Shown here piece after piece: positions 43,144 through 51,533 of a DNA stretch of 64,000 nucleotides (the stretch's first letter is position 1; the number at the start of each line of letters is the position of its first letter). A program made the translations under genes and the position numbers. The notes beneath the pieces were generated by a model, which saw nothing but the letters and a program-made list of their open reading frames with translations, did not search any database and was not told the DNA's origin. The stretch comes from Sandaracinus sp. (GTDB lineage: Bacteria > Myxococcota_A > Polyangia > Polyangiales > Houyiibacteriaceae), in contig JACKEH010000006.1 of the NCBI GenBank assembly GCA_020633125.1, forward strand, positions 1 through 64,000, in the 5' to 3' direction.

Positions 43144-44468
43144 CCGAGCATCCGCCCGCGTACGCGGGAGAAGGTCCACGAAGCGCTGCGCGCGTCCCAG
43201 ACGCGCTCTCCTCGAAGCCAAGTCGCGCGGACGGCGCCGCGAAGCGTTCGGCCCTCGTAGGGCGTGAGGTCGTGACGGTGCAGGATCGCGCGTCGCTCGA
43301 CCTCGAACGCAGCGTCCGGGTCGAAGGCCACGAGGTCGGCGTCGCAACCGACCGCGATGCGTCCTTTGTTCGCGAGCCCGACGAATCGCGCCGGCGCTTC
43401 GGCCATCCAACGCACGACGTCGTCGAGCGAGAAGCCACGCTCGTGGGCTTCGGTGTACGTCGCCGACAAGCTCAGTTGAAGTCCGGCGATGCCACCCCAG
43501 GCGCCCGCGACGTCGCCTTCGTGCATACGCTTGAGCGCGGGCGCGCACGGCGAGTGATCGCTGACGACGAGGTCCACCACGCCTTCGCGCAAGCCGCCCC
43601 AGAGCCCTTCGCGTTGGTCGGACTCGCGAATCGGCGGCGCGCATTTGAAGCGCGGATCGCCGTCGGGAATCGTCTCCGCCGCGAAGCTCAGGTAGTGCGG
43701 GCAGGTCTCGACGCTCAGCGCCACGCCGCGACTTCGTGCTTCGCCCAGCATTGGCAACGCGTCGGCGCATGCGAGGTGTACGACGTGAACGCGCGCGCCC
43801 GACTCTTCGCCGAGGCGCGTCAGCATCGCGATGGCTTCGAGCTCCCAGCTTCGCGGTCGCGACTCGAGGTACTCGACGTAGCGACGTGGGTCCCGAGGCT
43901 CCGGTGCGCCGAGGTCGAGCTCGCAATGGGCGAGGAGAGGCACGCCGCGCGCCGCCAGACGCGGAAGCGCGGCGCGCAGATCGCTCTCGCCCACGTGGGG
44001 GAGCTCGTCGACACCGCTCTCGATGAGGAATGCCTTGAAGCCCAACACACCCGCGTCGATCAGCGGCTCGAGCGCGTCAGCGTTGCCGGGAATCACGCCG
44101 CCGTAGAACCCGACGTCCACGTGCAGCTGCCCTTCGGCCGCCCGACGCTTGCGCCGCAACGCCGCGACGTCGGTGGTCGCGGGAATGCAGTTGAGCGGCA
44201 TGTCCACGAGCGTGGTGATCCCGCCCGCCGCCGCGGCCGCCGTGGCCGTCGCGAAGCCTTCCCAATCGGTGCGCCCCGGCTCGTTCAGATGCACGTGGGT
44301 GTCGACCAGACCCGGGAGGAGCGCGAGCTCGCCGAGGTCTTCGACGCGGCACCCGTCGAGCGCCAGGTCGTAGGGCTCGATCGCCGCGATGCGCTCGCCT
44401 TCGACGACGACCGTGGCCGGACGGGTGCCTTCCGGGGTGACGACGTGACGGCTGCGCAGCGCGTGCAT
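43140..44468 (-). CDS. allB: Allantoinase
   Basis: 442 residues. Cyclic amidohydrolase that opens allantoin to allantoate. Metal ligands in GLVDTHVHLNEPG (H58, H60), the carbamylated lysine in GVLGFKAFL (about 146), a HCE motif in LLAHCELDL, the VETCPHYLSF segment and the DLVVSDHSPC aspartate region all match AllB rather than dihydropyrimidinase. It starts one base beyond the stop of the flavin monooxygenase gene and its stop overlaps uraD, so the three are co-translated. Confidence 0.95.
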   Translation of the reverse strand: MHALRSRHVVTPEGTRPATVVVEGERIAAIEPYDLALDGCRVEDLGELALLPGLVDTHVHLNEPGRTDWEGFATATAAAAAGGITTLVDMPLNCIPATTDVAALRRKRRAAEGQLHVDVGFYGGVIPGNADALEPLIDAGVLGFKAFLIESGVDELPHVGESDLRAALPRLAARGVPLLAHCELDLGAPEPRDPRRYVEYLESRPRSWELEAIAMLTRLGEESGARVHVVHLACADALPMLGEARSRGVALSVETCPHYLSFAAETIPDGDPRFKCAPPIRESDQREGLWGGLREGVVDLVVSDHSPCAPALKRMHEGDVAGAWGGIAGLQLSLSATYTEAHERGFSLDDVVRWMAEAPARFVGLANKGRIAVGCDADLVAFDPDAAFEVERRAILHRHDLTPYEGRTLRGAVRATWLRGERVWDARSASWTFSRVRGRMLG

Positions 44469-44469
44469 C

Positions 44470-45954
44470 TCAGTCCTCGCGCGCGATCGGATCGAGGTCG
44501 GGGACGTCGTAGGCGTCGAGCGCCGCGAAATGCACGTCGGCGTCTTCGAGGTAGAGCTGGCGCGTGATGCCGGCCACGAGGCGGTCGACGCCGTACTTCA
44601 TGCCCGAGATGCTCGCGCCGCCGAGGCCACAGCTGAGCAGACCGCCGAACGAGAAGCAGAAGAGGCCCCGCAGCCACGGCGCTTCGCCGCTCGAACGCTC
44701 GGTGAGCTCGAACGCCGACCCGAGGTAGGGGTGACGCAAGAGCTCGTCGACCGCGTCGCCCTCGGGAGGCTCGAAGCGATCCGCCCAACGTGCGACGTGC
44801 GTTTCGACGGAGCGAAGCTCGGGACGGGTCGCGAGGTCCGTGCGAAAGCCGGTGCCGCAGATCACGTAATCGTGACGACTCTCGCCCTTGGGTGTGGTGA
44901 CCACGAGCTCGTCGTCGCGCTCTTCGACCGACGTCCACGGCGAGCCGGGATGAAGGTGAAAGTCCGGGTGTCCGGCCGCGCGCTCGAAGGTGGTGCGCGG
45001 GGGAAGCTGACCCGCCTCCCAGAAACGCTTCACGAAGCGCCACTTCTCGGCGTCCGGAAGGTCGGCGTGGTGACGCAGGAAGCCGGTGAACTCGGCCCAG
45101 CGGTAGACGTTGACGCGCACGAGGTCGGGGCGGCGGAAGAAGAGATCGACCCGCGCCGCGCCGTGCTCGAGCGCGACCGCCGCGTTGTCGAACGCGGAGG
45201 CGCCTGCGCCGAGCACCGCGACGCGCTTGCCCTTCAACGCGTCGAAGTCGATGCGCTCGCAGGTGTGCGCCCAACGTGACTTCGGGAGCGCGTCGCGCAC
45301 GAGCTCGGGCACGTACCACTGGCCGCTGCCTTCGATGCCCGTCGCGAGCACGACCTTGCGGGCGTAGACCACGTCGGCGGTGCCGAGCGGCCCCGGGCCC
45401 GTCGTGATCGGCACGAGGAAGCACTGGTTGGCCGCGTCCCACCGGATCGCGCCGACCCGAGTGTCGTTGCGAACCGGGAGGTCCAACACACGCCGCAGCC
45501 ACACGAGGTACTCGGCCCACTCCTCGCGATCGATGAACGCGAAGTTCTCGAAGGCGCCTTCGCCGTGCTGGGCTTCGAACCACGCCTGCACCGAGAGCGA
45601 CGGAACTCCGAGCTCCGGACCGAGCACGTGCTTGGGCGTGCGCAGCGTCTTCATGCGCGCGAAGCGTCGCCACGGACCTTCTTGTCCCGCCGGCGCGGCG
45701 TCGACGACGAGCACGTTCTCGACGCGCTCCCGACGAAGCGCGAAGGCGGTGGCCATGCCCCCCTGGCCACCACCGACGATCAACACGTCGAGGATCGGCT
45801 CGCCGCTCGCCGTGCGGCGTGGGGGAACCCACTCGCGCTTGGGGTAAGCCAACATCGCGAGCTCGCGTCGCGCCCGCTCTTCGAGCTGCACGAGCGCTTC
45901 TTCGCGCACCACCTCGGCCGTCCGTCCGGCGCGGGCCACTCCGTGATCAGGCAT
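44470..45954 (-). CDS. FAD/NAD(P)-binding flavin monooxygenase-like protein
   Basis: 494 residues. After a 50-residue helical N-terminus come two dinucleotide-binding motifs: VLIVGGGQGGM (FAD) and VAVLGAGASAFDNA (NADPH), with VVLATGIEG and VICGTGFRTD further on. This is the class B (FMO/Baeyer-Villiger-like) layout, not the PHBH-type of HpxO. It lies inside the ureide operon between allC-like and allB genes (overlapping the upstream stop by eight bases), where no uricase is otherwise present. A role in urate oxidation is therefore attractive but inferred; oxidation of another purine or ureide is equally possible. Confidence 0.85.
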   Translation of the reverse strand: MPDHGVARAGRTAEVVREEALVQLEERARRELAMLAYPKREWVPPRRTASGEPILDVLIVGGGQGGMATAFALRRERVENVLVVDAAPAGQEGPWRRFARMKTLRTPKHVLGPELGVPSLSVQAWFEAQHGEGAFENFAFIDREEWAEYLVWLRRVLDLPVRNDTRVGAIRWDAANQCFLVPITTGPGPLGTADVVYARKVVLATGIEGSGQWYVPELVRDALPKSRWAHTCERIDFDALKGKRVAVLGAGASAFDNAAVALEHGAARVDLFFRRPDLVRVNVYRWAEFTGFLRHHADLPDAEKWRFVKRFWEAGQLPPRTTFERAAGHPDFHLHPGSPWTSVEERDDELVVTTPKGESRHDYVICGTGFRTDLATRPELRSVETHVARWADRFEPPEGDAVDELLRHPYLGSAFELTERSSGEAPWLRGLFCFSFGGLLSCGLGGASISGMKYGVDRLVAGITRQLYLEDADVHFAALDAYDVPDLDPIARED

Positions 45955-47203
45955 CGTCTCCCTCCGCGAGATGCAAGAGCGTGCGCGCGAGAACCTCGGC
46001 GCCGCGGGCGACCTCCTCCGGGTCGGTGTGCTCGTCCGGTCGGTGGCTCAGGCCGCCGGCCGAGGGGACGAAGACCATCCCCATCGGTGCGACGCGCGCG
46101 AGGAAGAGCGCGTCGTGGTACGCGCGGCTGGGCAGCCGCATCGAAGAGAGACCGAGCGCCGCCGCCGAACGCTCGACCGCGTCGACGATGCCGGCGTCCG
46201 CCGTGGCCGGAGGGTCCGCGTTGAGCGTGCGAAGCTCGACCGTGAGCCCGCGCTCGGCGCGAATCGTGTCGATCGCCGCTTCGATTTGCGCGAAGGCCGC
46301 GTCTCGCGCTTCGAGCGCGGTGTCGCGAAGATCGAGCGTGAGCTCGACGCGGTTCGGGATGCCGTTGACCGCGCCGGGGAAGACGCGGCAGACGCCGACC
46401 GTGCCGACGGTGTCTCCCGTGGCCGAACGCTTCGCGGAACGTTCGACCGCGAGCACGAAGTCCGCGGCGCCGCAGAGCGCGTCGCGACGAGTCGGCATCA
46501 AGGCGCCGCCGGCGTGACCGCCTTCGCCCCGAATCGTGATCTCGTACGACGCGGGCGCGGCGATGGCGGTGACGGCGCCGATCGCGACCTTCTCGCGCTC
46601 GAGCACCGGGCCCTGCTCGACGTGAAGCTCCACGAAGGCGTGGAAATGGCCGGGCTTGAGCACGACCTCTTCGAGCGCGCCCGAGAAGCCCGCTTCCGCG
46701 CGAACCGCTTCGAACGCACGTCCCTCGCCGTCGCGAAGCGCGCGGACTGCGTCGGGCGTGAGCGCGCCCGCGAGCAGACGACTGCCGACGCAGCCGATGC
46801 CGAAGCGCGTGGGCTCCTCGCTCGTGAAGGCGATGACTTCGATCGCCCGCTTCGGCTTCAGGCCGGCGCGCGCGATCGACTCGAGCGCCGCGATGCCACC
46901 GAGGACGCCGACCGTCCCGTCGAACCGCCCTGCGTTCGGGATCGCGTCGAGGTGCGAGCCGGTCGCGACCGCCGGAAGGCTCGGGTCCGTGCCTTCGAGA
47001 CGGTAGAAGGCGTTGCCGATCGGATCGACGCGGAGCGAGAGGCCCGCATCTTTGGCGAGCCCGTGCACGTACGCGCGGCCTTCGAGATCGGTCGGCGTGT
47101 AGAGCACGCGACGCACGGCCGGCGCCGGGTCGTCGGAGAAACGCGCGAGCTCGCGTGACCACCCGTCGAGCCGCTCGGCGTCGATGGACGCCGGCGTCTT
47201 CAT
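45947..47203 (-). CDS. M20-type allantoate/ureidoglycolate amidohydrolase (paralogue B)
   Basis: 418 residues. Zinc or manganese M20 amidohydrolase of the AllC/carbamoylase group: VATGSHLDAIPNAGRFDG with metal His and Asp, AFTSEEPTRFG with the catalytic Glu pair, ELHVEQGPVLE, RGEGGHAGG in the dimer domain, and a late SRAYHDALF histidine. It should release ammonia and CO2 from allantoate or ureidoglycolate. It is coupled upstream to the AllE gene by ATGA and downstream to the monooxygenase by an eight-base overlap. The paralogue at 47946-49238 presumably does the other of the two reactions. Confidence 0.88.
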   Translation of the reverse strand: MKTPASIDAERLDGWSRELARFSDDPAPAVRRVLYTPTDLEGRAYVHGLAKDAGLSLRVDPIGNAFYRLEGTDPSLPAVATGSHLDAIPNAGRFDGTVGVLGGIAALESIARAGLKPKRAIEVIAFTSEEPTRFGIGCVGSRLLAGALTPDAVRALRDGEGRAFEAVRAEAGFSGALEEVVLKPGHFHAFVELHVEQGPVLEREKVAIGAVTAIAAPASYEITIRGEGGHAGGALMPTRRDALCGAADFVLAVERSAKRSATGDTVGTVGVCRVFPGAVNGIPNRVELTLDLRDTALEARDAAFAQIEAAIDTIRAERGLTVELRTLNADPPATADAGIVDAVERSAAALGLSSMRLPSRAYHDALFLARVAPMGMVFVPSAGGLSHRPDEHTDPEEVARGAEVLARTLLHLAEGDDA

Positions 47204-47949
47204 CGCCGCGCCTCGAGCAGCGGGTCGCGCGCCATGTCCTTGTAGTAGATGTAGCGAGACGGCGTCTTGCCGAGCGCGCCGAACCACTGCGGCAGGTAGG
47301 GCGCCATCCAGATCGTGTCGCCGGCGGTGACCGGGTACCACGAGTCGCCGAGGCGGTAGACGCCGCCGCCCGCGAGGAAGAGCAGGCCGTGCTCCATCAC
47401 GTGGCTCTCGACCATCGGCAAGGTCGCGCCGGGATCGAACTCGAAGGTGTTCATCGCGAGATCGAAGCCCGGCTCGTCGGGGAGCAAGGTGCGAAGGCGC
47501 GCCGCCGGATCGCCGAGGAAGTCGACGGTCGGCACCTCCGCTTCGCGGCTCACGATCACGCGCGCCGAGTGACCCGCGAGCGGGACGTAGCGCTTCTCGA
47601 GAAGCAGGAAGCGCGCGCCGGACGCCGAGACCAACGCGTGCTCGGTGCCCGCGGGAAGGAACGCGTACGACTCGACCCCGAGGACGTGGTCGGCACCCGC
47701 GACCCGCAGCGAGGCTTCGCCTTCGAGCACGAAGACGAAGCGCTCGACTCCGTCGAGCGGCATGCCGCTGCGCGCGCCGGCCTCCATCGTCACGAGGCAT
47801 TGCACGAAGCCCGCACCCATCACCGGGGCGATGAGCGTGATCGCTTTGGTGCCGGTCCAACCGGGAAGCGGGGCGGGGACGTGGCTCTCCGGCGTGAGCA
47901 GGGCGTGGTCGCGCGCGACGCGCGTGCGGGATGACGAGGTCTCGATCAC
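47200..47949 (-). CDS. allE: (S)-ureidoglycine aminohydrolase (bicupin)
   Basis: 249 residues. Converts ureidoglycine to ureidoglycolate plus ammonia. Two cupin halves are visible: GVERFVFVLEGEASLRV with LPAGTEHALVSAS, and HVMEHGLLFLAGGGVYRLG with AGDTIWMAPYLPQWFGALG, the second carrying Mn ligands. The ending YIYYKDM matches AllE/UGlyAH. The start is GTG at 47949 because it overlaps the upstream stop (GTGA) and opens the conserved domain. It lies between the two AllC-like paralogues. Confidence 0.93.
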   Translation of the reverse strand: MIETSSSRTRVARDHALLTPESHVPAPLPGWTGTKAITLIAPVMGAGFVQCLVTMEAGARSGMPLDGVERFVFVLEGEASLRVAGADHVLGVESYAFLPAGTEHALVSASGARFLLLEKRYVPLAGHSARVIVSREAEVPTVDFLGDPAARLRTLLPDEPGFDLAMNTFEFDPGATLPMVESHVMEHGLLFLAGGGVYRLGDSWYPVTAGDTIWMAPYLPQWFGALGKTPSRYIYYKDMARDPLLEARR

Positions 47950-49238
47950 GAGAGTCTTCCTTCCGAGGCGATTCGCGCGCCCAACGCGCGAACGAAGTCG
48001 AGGGTGACGTCGAGGGCGAGCGCGACGTCCGTCGCGTGGACGCGCTCGTCCGGGTGGTGCGAGAGCCCCTCGGGGCTTCGCACGAAGAGCATGCCGACCG
48101 GGCCGAGGGTCGCGAGGATTCGGCCGTCGTGGCCGGCGCCGCTCGCGAGTGTGTGGGCGTCGAGACCGACGCGACGGACACAGGCCTCGAGGGTGTTGCG
48201 AAGCGCCGGCGCGCAGACCACCGGCGGCGAGGCGAAGCGGTCGCTCGCGCTCATGCGCACGCCGCGTCGCGAGGCGAGCGCCTTGGCTTCCGCGTCGAGT
48301 GTGGCGAGCGCCTTCGCGAGCACGCTCGCGTCCACCGACCGGACGTCGACCTGCACCTCGGCGAGACCGGCGATCACGTTGTTGCCGCCGGGGCTCGCGA
48401 CGAGCTGGCCCACCGTCGCGACCAGCTCCGGCGTCTCGGTCGCGAGCCGCTCGACGAAGAGCGCGAGCTCTGCGGCCGCGGCGAGCGCGTCGCGTCGGAG
48501 GCCCATCGGCGTCGTGCCGGCGTGGCCTGCCCGGCCTTCGAGCACGTAGCTGCGCCACACGTGACCGGCGATGCCACTGACCACACCGATCGGTTGATCG
48601 AGGCTCTCGAGGACTGGGCCCTGCTCGATGTGCACCTCGAGGTACGCGAGCAGCTCGGCCGGAGTGATGGCGCAGGCTTCGACGCTGCCGCCGCCCTCGA
48701 AACGCGCGATGGCTTCGGCGAGCGTGACGCCGTCTGCGTCGCGGAGCGCGAGGTCGTCGGCGTCGATCGTGCCCGCCAACGCCCGTGAGCCCAAGAACGG
48801 CCGACCGAAACGCACGCCTTCTTCGTCGGAGATGCCTGCGATCTCGAGCCCGAAAGGCAGGCTCTCGTGGCGCAGCGCTTCGGCGACCGCGAGCCCGATC
48901 ACGACGCCGAGCGGCCCGTCGTAGCGGCCCGCGTCGCGCACCGTGTCGAGGTGCGAGCCGATCAGCAGCGTTCGGCTGCCGGCGGGGCCTTCACGGCGCG
49001 CGCGAAGGTTGCCCAGCGCGTCGATGCGCACGTCGAGCCCCGCGGCTTCGGCCCAGGCCCTTGTCTTCACGTGCGCCTCGCGCATCGCCGGGGTCAGCGC
49101 GCGACGCAGCAGGCCTTGCGGGGTCTCGGAGCACTCCGCCAGCTCGTCGCAGCGTCGGAGCGCTTCATCCGCGGCGGACGTCGCCCAGCGGGAGGGAGTC
49201 GGGGAAGAGGGGACGACGGGCGGTGCGGCAGCTGCCAT
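47946..49238 (-). CDS. M20-type allantoate/ureidoglycolate amidohydrolase (paralogue A), first gene of the ureide operon
   Basis: 430 residues. Same family as paralogue B: LLIGSHLDTVRDAGRYDGPLG, GISDEEGVRFG, LEVHIEQGPVLE, EGRAGHAGTTPM and SGAGHDGRIL (late histidine). GHAGTTPM and the DTVRDAGRYDG form are those of AllC/allantoate amidohydrolase, whereas B has RFDG and GGHAGG; so A is the better allC candidate and B the better ureidoglycolate hydrolase, with low certainty. It begins the operon; the 183 bases upstream carry three CGCGAGG boxes. Confidence 0.88.
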   Translation of the reverse strand: MAAAAPPVVPSSPTPSRWATSAADEALRRCDELAECSETPQGLLRRALTPAMREAHVKTRAWAEAAGLDVRIDALGNLRARREGPAGSRTLLIGSHLDTVRDAGRYDGPLGVVIGLAVAEALRHESLPFGLEIAGISDEEGVRFGRPFLGSRALAGTIDADDLALRDADGVTLAEAIARFEGGGSVEACAITPAELLAYLEVHIEQGPVLESLDQPIGVVSGIAGHVWRSYVLEGRAGHAGTTPMGLRRDALAAAAELALFVERLATETPELVATVGQLVASPGGNNVIAGLAEVQVDVRSVDASVLAKALATLDAEAKALASRRGVRMSASDRFASPPVVCAPALRNTLEACVRRVGLDAHTLASGAGHDGRILATLGPVGMLFVRSPEGLSHHPDERVHATDVALALDVTLDFVRALGARIASEGRLS

Positions 49239-49293
49239 GAATGCGCGGTCGACTCGGAGAGCCGATGGAAGAACTTAGCTCCAACGACGCGGA

Positions 49294-49326
49294 CGCGAGG
49301 GCTGCTCGCGAGGTTTTTTCCTCGCG
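49294..49326 (-). promoter_or_regulatory. Candidate operator: three CGCGAGG boxes upstream of the ureide operon
   Basis: CGCGAGG occurs at 49294-49300 and 49307-49313, and inverted as CCTCGCG at 49320-49326 across a T6 spacer. A minus-strand TAAGTT (49272-49277) 33 bases before the operon start could be a -10, placing one box near -35. The region 49239-49421 is divergent and has no gene. Confidence 0.45.
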
Positions 49327-49421
49327 GAAATCGGATGGAAACAACGCGCACGTGCTTTCGAAACGTGGGGCTCGATCCGTCCCGCGAGACGCGCGGGTGA
49401 GGAGCTGGCAACCTTCGCCGC

Positions 49422-50390
49422 GTGCAGGTCGCGGGCAACGAACGACGTCGTGCGTGGGTTGCCGCGACGTTCTTCCTCGTCGGTGCGCCCTTCGTCTTTC
49501 TCGGGCTGCCGCTGATCGCGGTCGGGGCGGGGGTCGCGGCGCCGAAGTCGTCGCGTGGCGTGGCCGCTGCACTCGCCGTGTCGTCGATCACGACCTGGTG
49601 GCTCGCGGCCTGGTGGTGCGTCGACGGAGCCTCTCCGGCGTGGGGGATCGCCTTCGCGGCGCTGGCCGCGTTCGTCGCGCCCGTCATGCTGGCGCCCTTC
49701 GTGGAGACCGAACCTGCCCGAGCTCCTCGGGTTCGGCTCGCGGGCTTCTTCGGCGTGCTCGGCAGCTTGGTGCCCCTCGTGGCCTTCTCCCCGCTCGTCG
49801 GACTTCTCCTCGGCGCCGCCGTCTTCGCGGCGCTCCTCGGAGCCTGGGCGGCCGCGATTGCCCGCGGCCGCGCGGAACCCAGCTCCACCACGTCGGGTGT
49901 CTGCCTCGCCGCGCTGCTACTCACGCTCGGGTCGTGGTGGGCGGTCGTCTTGATCCCGAGCGCCGCGGCCCCCGGCGCTCTGGCGGAGGCACGAACGTTC
50001 GACGGGCCCGCACGCGTGGGAGCGTTCGTCGTCACGCCACACGCGGACGGCTTCGTCATCGAGGTCGCCGACGGAGGGGGCGCCGGCCTCGTGCGTACGG
50101 GTTTCGGTGCCCCCGACCGCTGGTCGTGGCGGGCGACGACACGCGAGCTCTGCGTGGGGCGTGACGAGCGTGCCGTGTGCACGTGTGTCGACGACGAGGG
50201 CGTACGAAGGGACGACGGGGCCGCCGAGCGTGTGGCGCGTCGAGGTCCCCTCGCATCGCTCGCGCTCGGCGTCGTCGTCGTCTTGCTCGCGTTGCTCGGT
50301 CTGCTCACCCGCCCGGGCGCGCGTCGCGTCGTGACGCGGGTGACCACGCTCGCCGCGCTCATGGCAGCCGTCGCGCCCTGGCTGGGTTGA
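49422..50390 (+). CDS. Polytopic membrane protein of unknown function
   Basis: 322 residues. About six hydrophobic segments in the first 185 residues (for example WVAATFFLVGAPFVFLGLPL), then a 90-residue soluble domain with cysteines (ELCVGRD, CTCVDDEG) and a final hydrophobic pair near 275-322. No family recognised. The GTG start is taken because the frame opens there; no ribosome site is convincing. It diverges from the ureide operon and might be unrelated to it. Confidence 0.65.
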   Translation: MQVAGNERRRAWVAATFFLVGAPFVFLGLPLIAVGAGVAAPKSSRGVAAALAVSSITTWWLAAWWCVDGASPAWGIAFAALAAFVAPVMLAPFVETEPARAPRVRLAGFFGVLGSLVPLVAFSPLVGLLLGAAVFAALLGAWAAAIARGRAEPSSTTSGVCLAALLLTLGSWWAVVLIPSAAAPGALAEARTFDGPARVGAFVVTPHADGFVIEVADGGGAGLVRTGFGAPDRWSWRATTRELCVGRDERAVCTCVDDEGVRRDDGAAERVARRGPLASLALGVVVVLLALLGLLTRPGARRVVTRVTTLAALMAAVAPWLG

Positions 50391-50441
50391 GCCGCGCCGC
50401 CGACTCGTTCGAGCGACCTTCGAGCCGCGAGGGCGTTCGCG

Positions 50442-51350
50442 TCAGCGTCTCGGAGAATCGCTTCGGCGCGCGACGAAGACACCCGAGAGCGGCAGACCGA
50501 GCAAACGCTTCAGCTCGTCGGCCGCGCCGACGACGTCGAGCTCGGTCGGAATGTCGAGCCAGCGTTGTGGCCTGCCCGAGAGCTGCAAGGAGTCACGCCG
50601 CTCGTTCGTCGCGACGCCCCACGACACGAAGATCGCGTCTTCCGGAAGGTCGTCGGCGATCGTGGCGAGCGTGGCCGGGTGAACACTCGGGTGGTGGCCG
50701 TCGAGCAACACGCAGAGGCAGCCCTCTTCGCCGTGTTGCTGCACGGCATCGAGCAGCATCACCACGTCGTCGACGCGCACGACGTTGGCATCGCGGCCGA
50801 GCGTGTCTTTGACCGCGCCGGCGAGGTCTTCGTCGAGGCTCGCGATGAGCACGAGGGGAAGGTGGGGCGCGCGATCGGTCGCCCGGGTGGGGAGCGGATG
50901 GGGCTCGCCCTCGAGATCTTCTTCGAGCTCCAAGGGCTCGAGCTCGAGCTCGAGCGAGCTCGGCGCTGCGAGCTTCAGGCCGGGCTCGACCAACCCCGCA
51001 GCCTCCAACTCCAGCATCGCGCGCCCGCGTTTGGGCTCGACCGGACGGTGGGAGGGAACGGCTCGAAGCAGCGGCGCGAGCTGCCCCACGATCTCCGTGG
51101 CGACTTCTTCGCCCAAGGCGAACGTGGCGGCCGATTGAAGGTGCTTCTCGACGAAGCGGCGCAGTCGCGCGCCACCCGCAGGGATCTCTGCCTCGGCGGC
51201 CAGGTGGAGCGCACGATGCAGCACACGCGCAGCCACCGTCGGCGCGGCGACGCTGCCGAGCGCCTCTCGAACCATCCGGGCGGCGGGCGAAGCGCCGCCG
51301 ACCTCCGGCTTGCGCGAGGGGGTTTGTGCCACGTCGAAAGTATGCGCCAT
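50442..51350 (-). CDS. Uncharacterised protein with receiver-like C-terminus
   Basis: 302 residues. The first 110 residues are helical (APTVAARVLHRALHLAAEAE), a Glu/Leu-rich linker (LELELEPLELEEDLEG) follows, and residues 175-300 have the strand-helix pattern of a response-regulator receiver (LVLIASLDEDLAGAVKDTL, CVLLDGHHPS) with one possible phosphoacceptor Asp but without the usual acidic pair and lysine. Likely a pseudo-receiver; partner unknown. The ATG at 51350 starts the protein; upstream frame to 51491 looks noncoding. Confidence 0.7.
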   Translation of the reverse strand: MAHTFDVAQTPSRKPEVGGASPAARMVREALGSVAAPTVAARVLHRALHLAAEAEIPAGGARLRRFVEKHLQSAATFALGEEVATEIVGQLAPLLRAVPSHRPVEPKRGRAMLELEAAGLVEPGLKLAAPSSLELELEPLELEEDLEGEPHPLPTRATDRAPHLPLVLIASLDEDLAGAVKDTLGRDANVVRVDDVVMLLDAVQQHGEEGCLCVLLDGHHPSVHPATLATIADDLPEDAIFVSWGVATNERRDSLQLSGRPQRWLDIPTELDVVGAADELKRLLGLPLSGVFVARRSDSPRR

Positions 51351-51533
51351 GGATGAAACCAGGGCCAGGGGGCGCCTGTCCTCGAAATTGGGTACACGTG
51401 TGGCGTTTTGACGTGAGAGACCTGGTTCTGCCGTGTCTTGGCGCGTGGTCTCCGGGGTCGTGTCCGCCAGTTCGCGTGGGATTGGCGGCACGCTCGCCTC
51501 GCGTCGTGTGGCGATTCGGAGTACCCGGCTCCC

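Noticed and set aside
44470..45954. Direct naming of the flavoprotein as urate hydroxylase HpxO
   Set aside because: Its two-Rossmann class B layout differs from PHBH-type HpxO; function stays a hypothesis.
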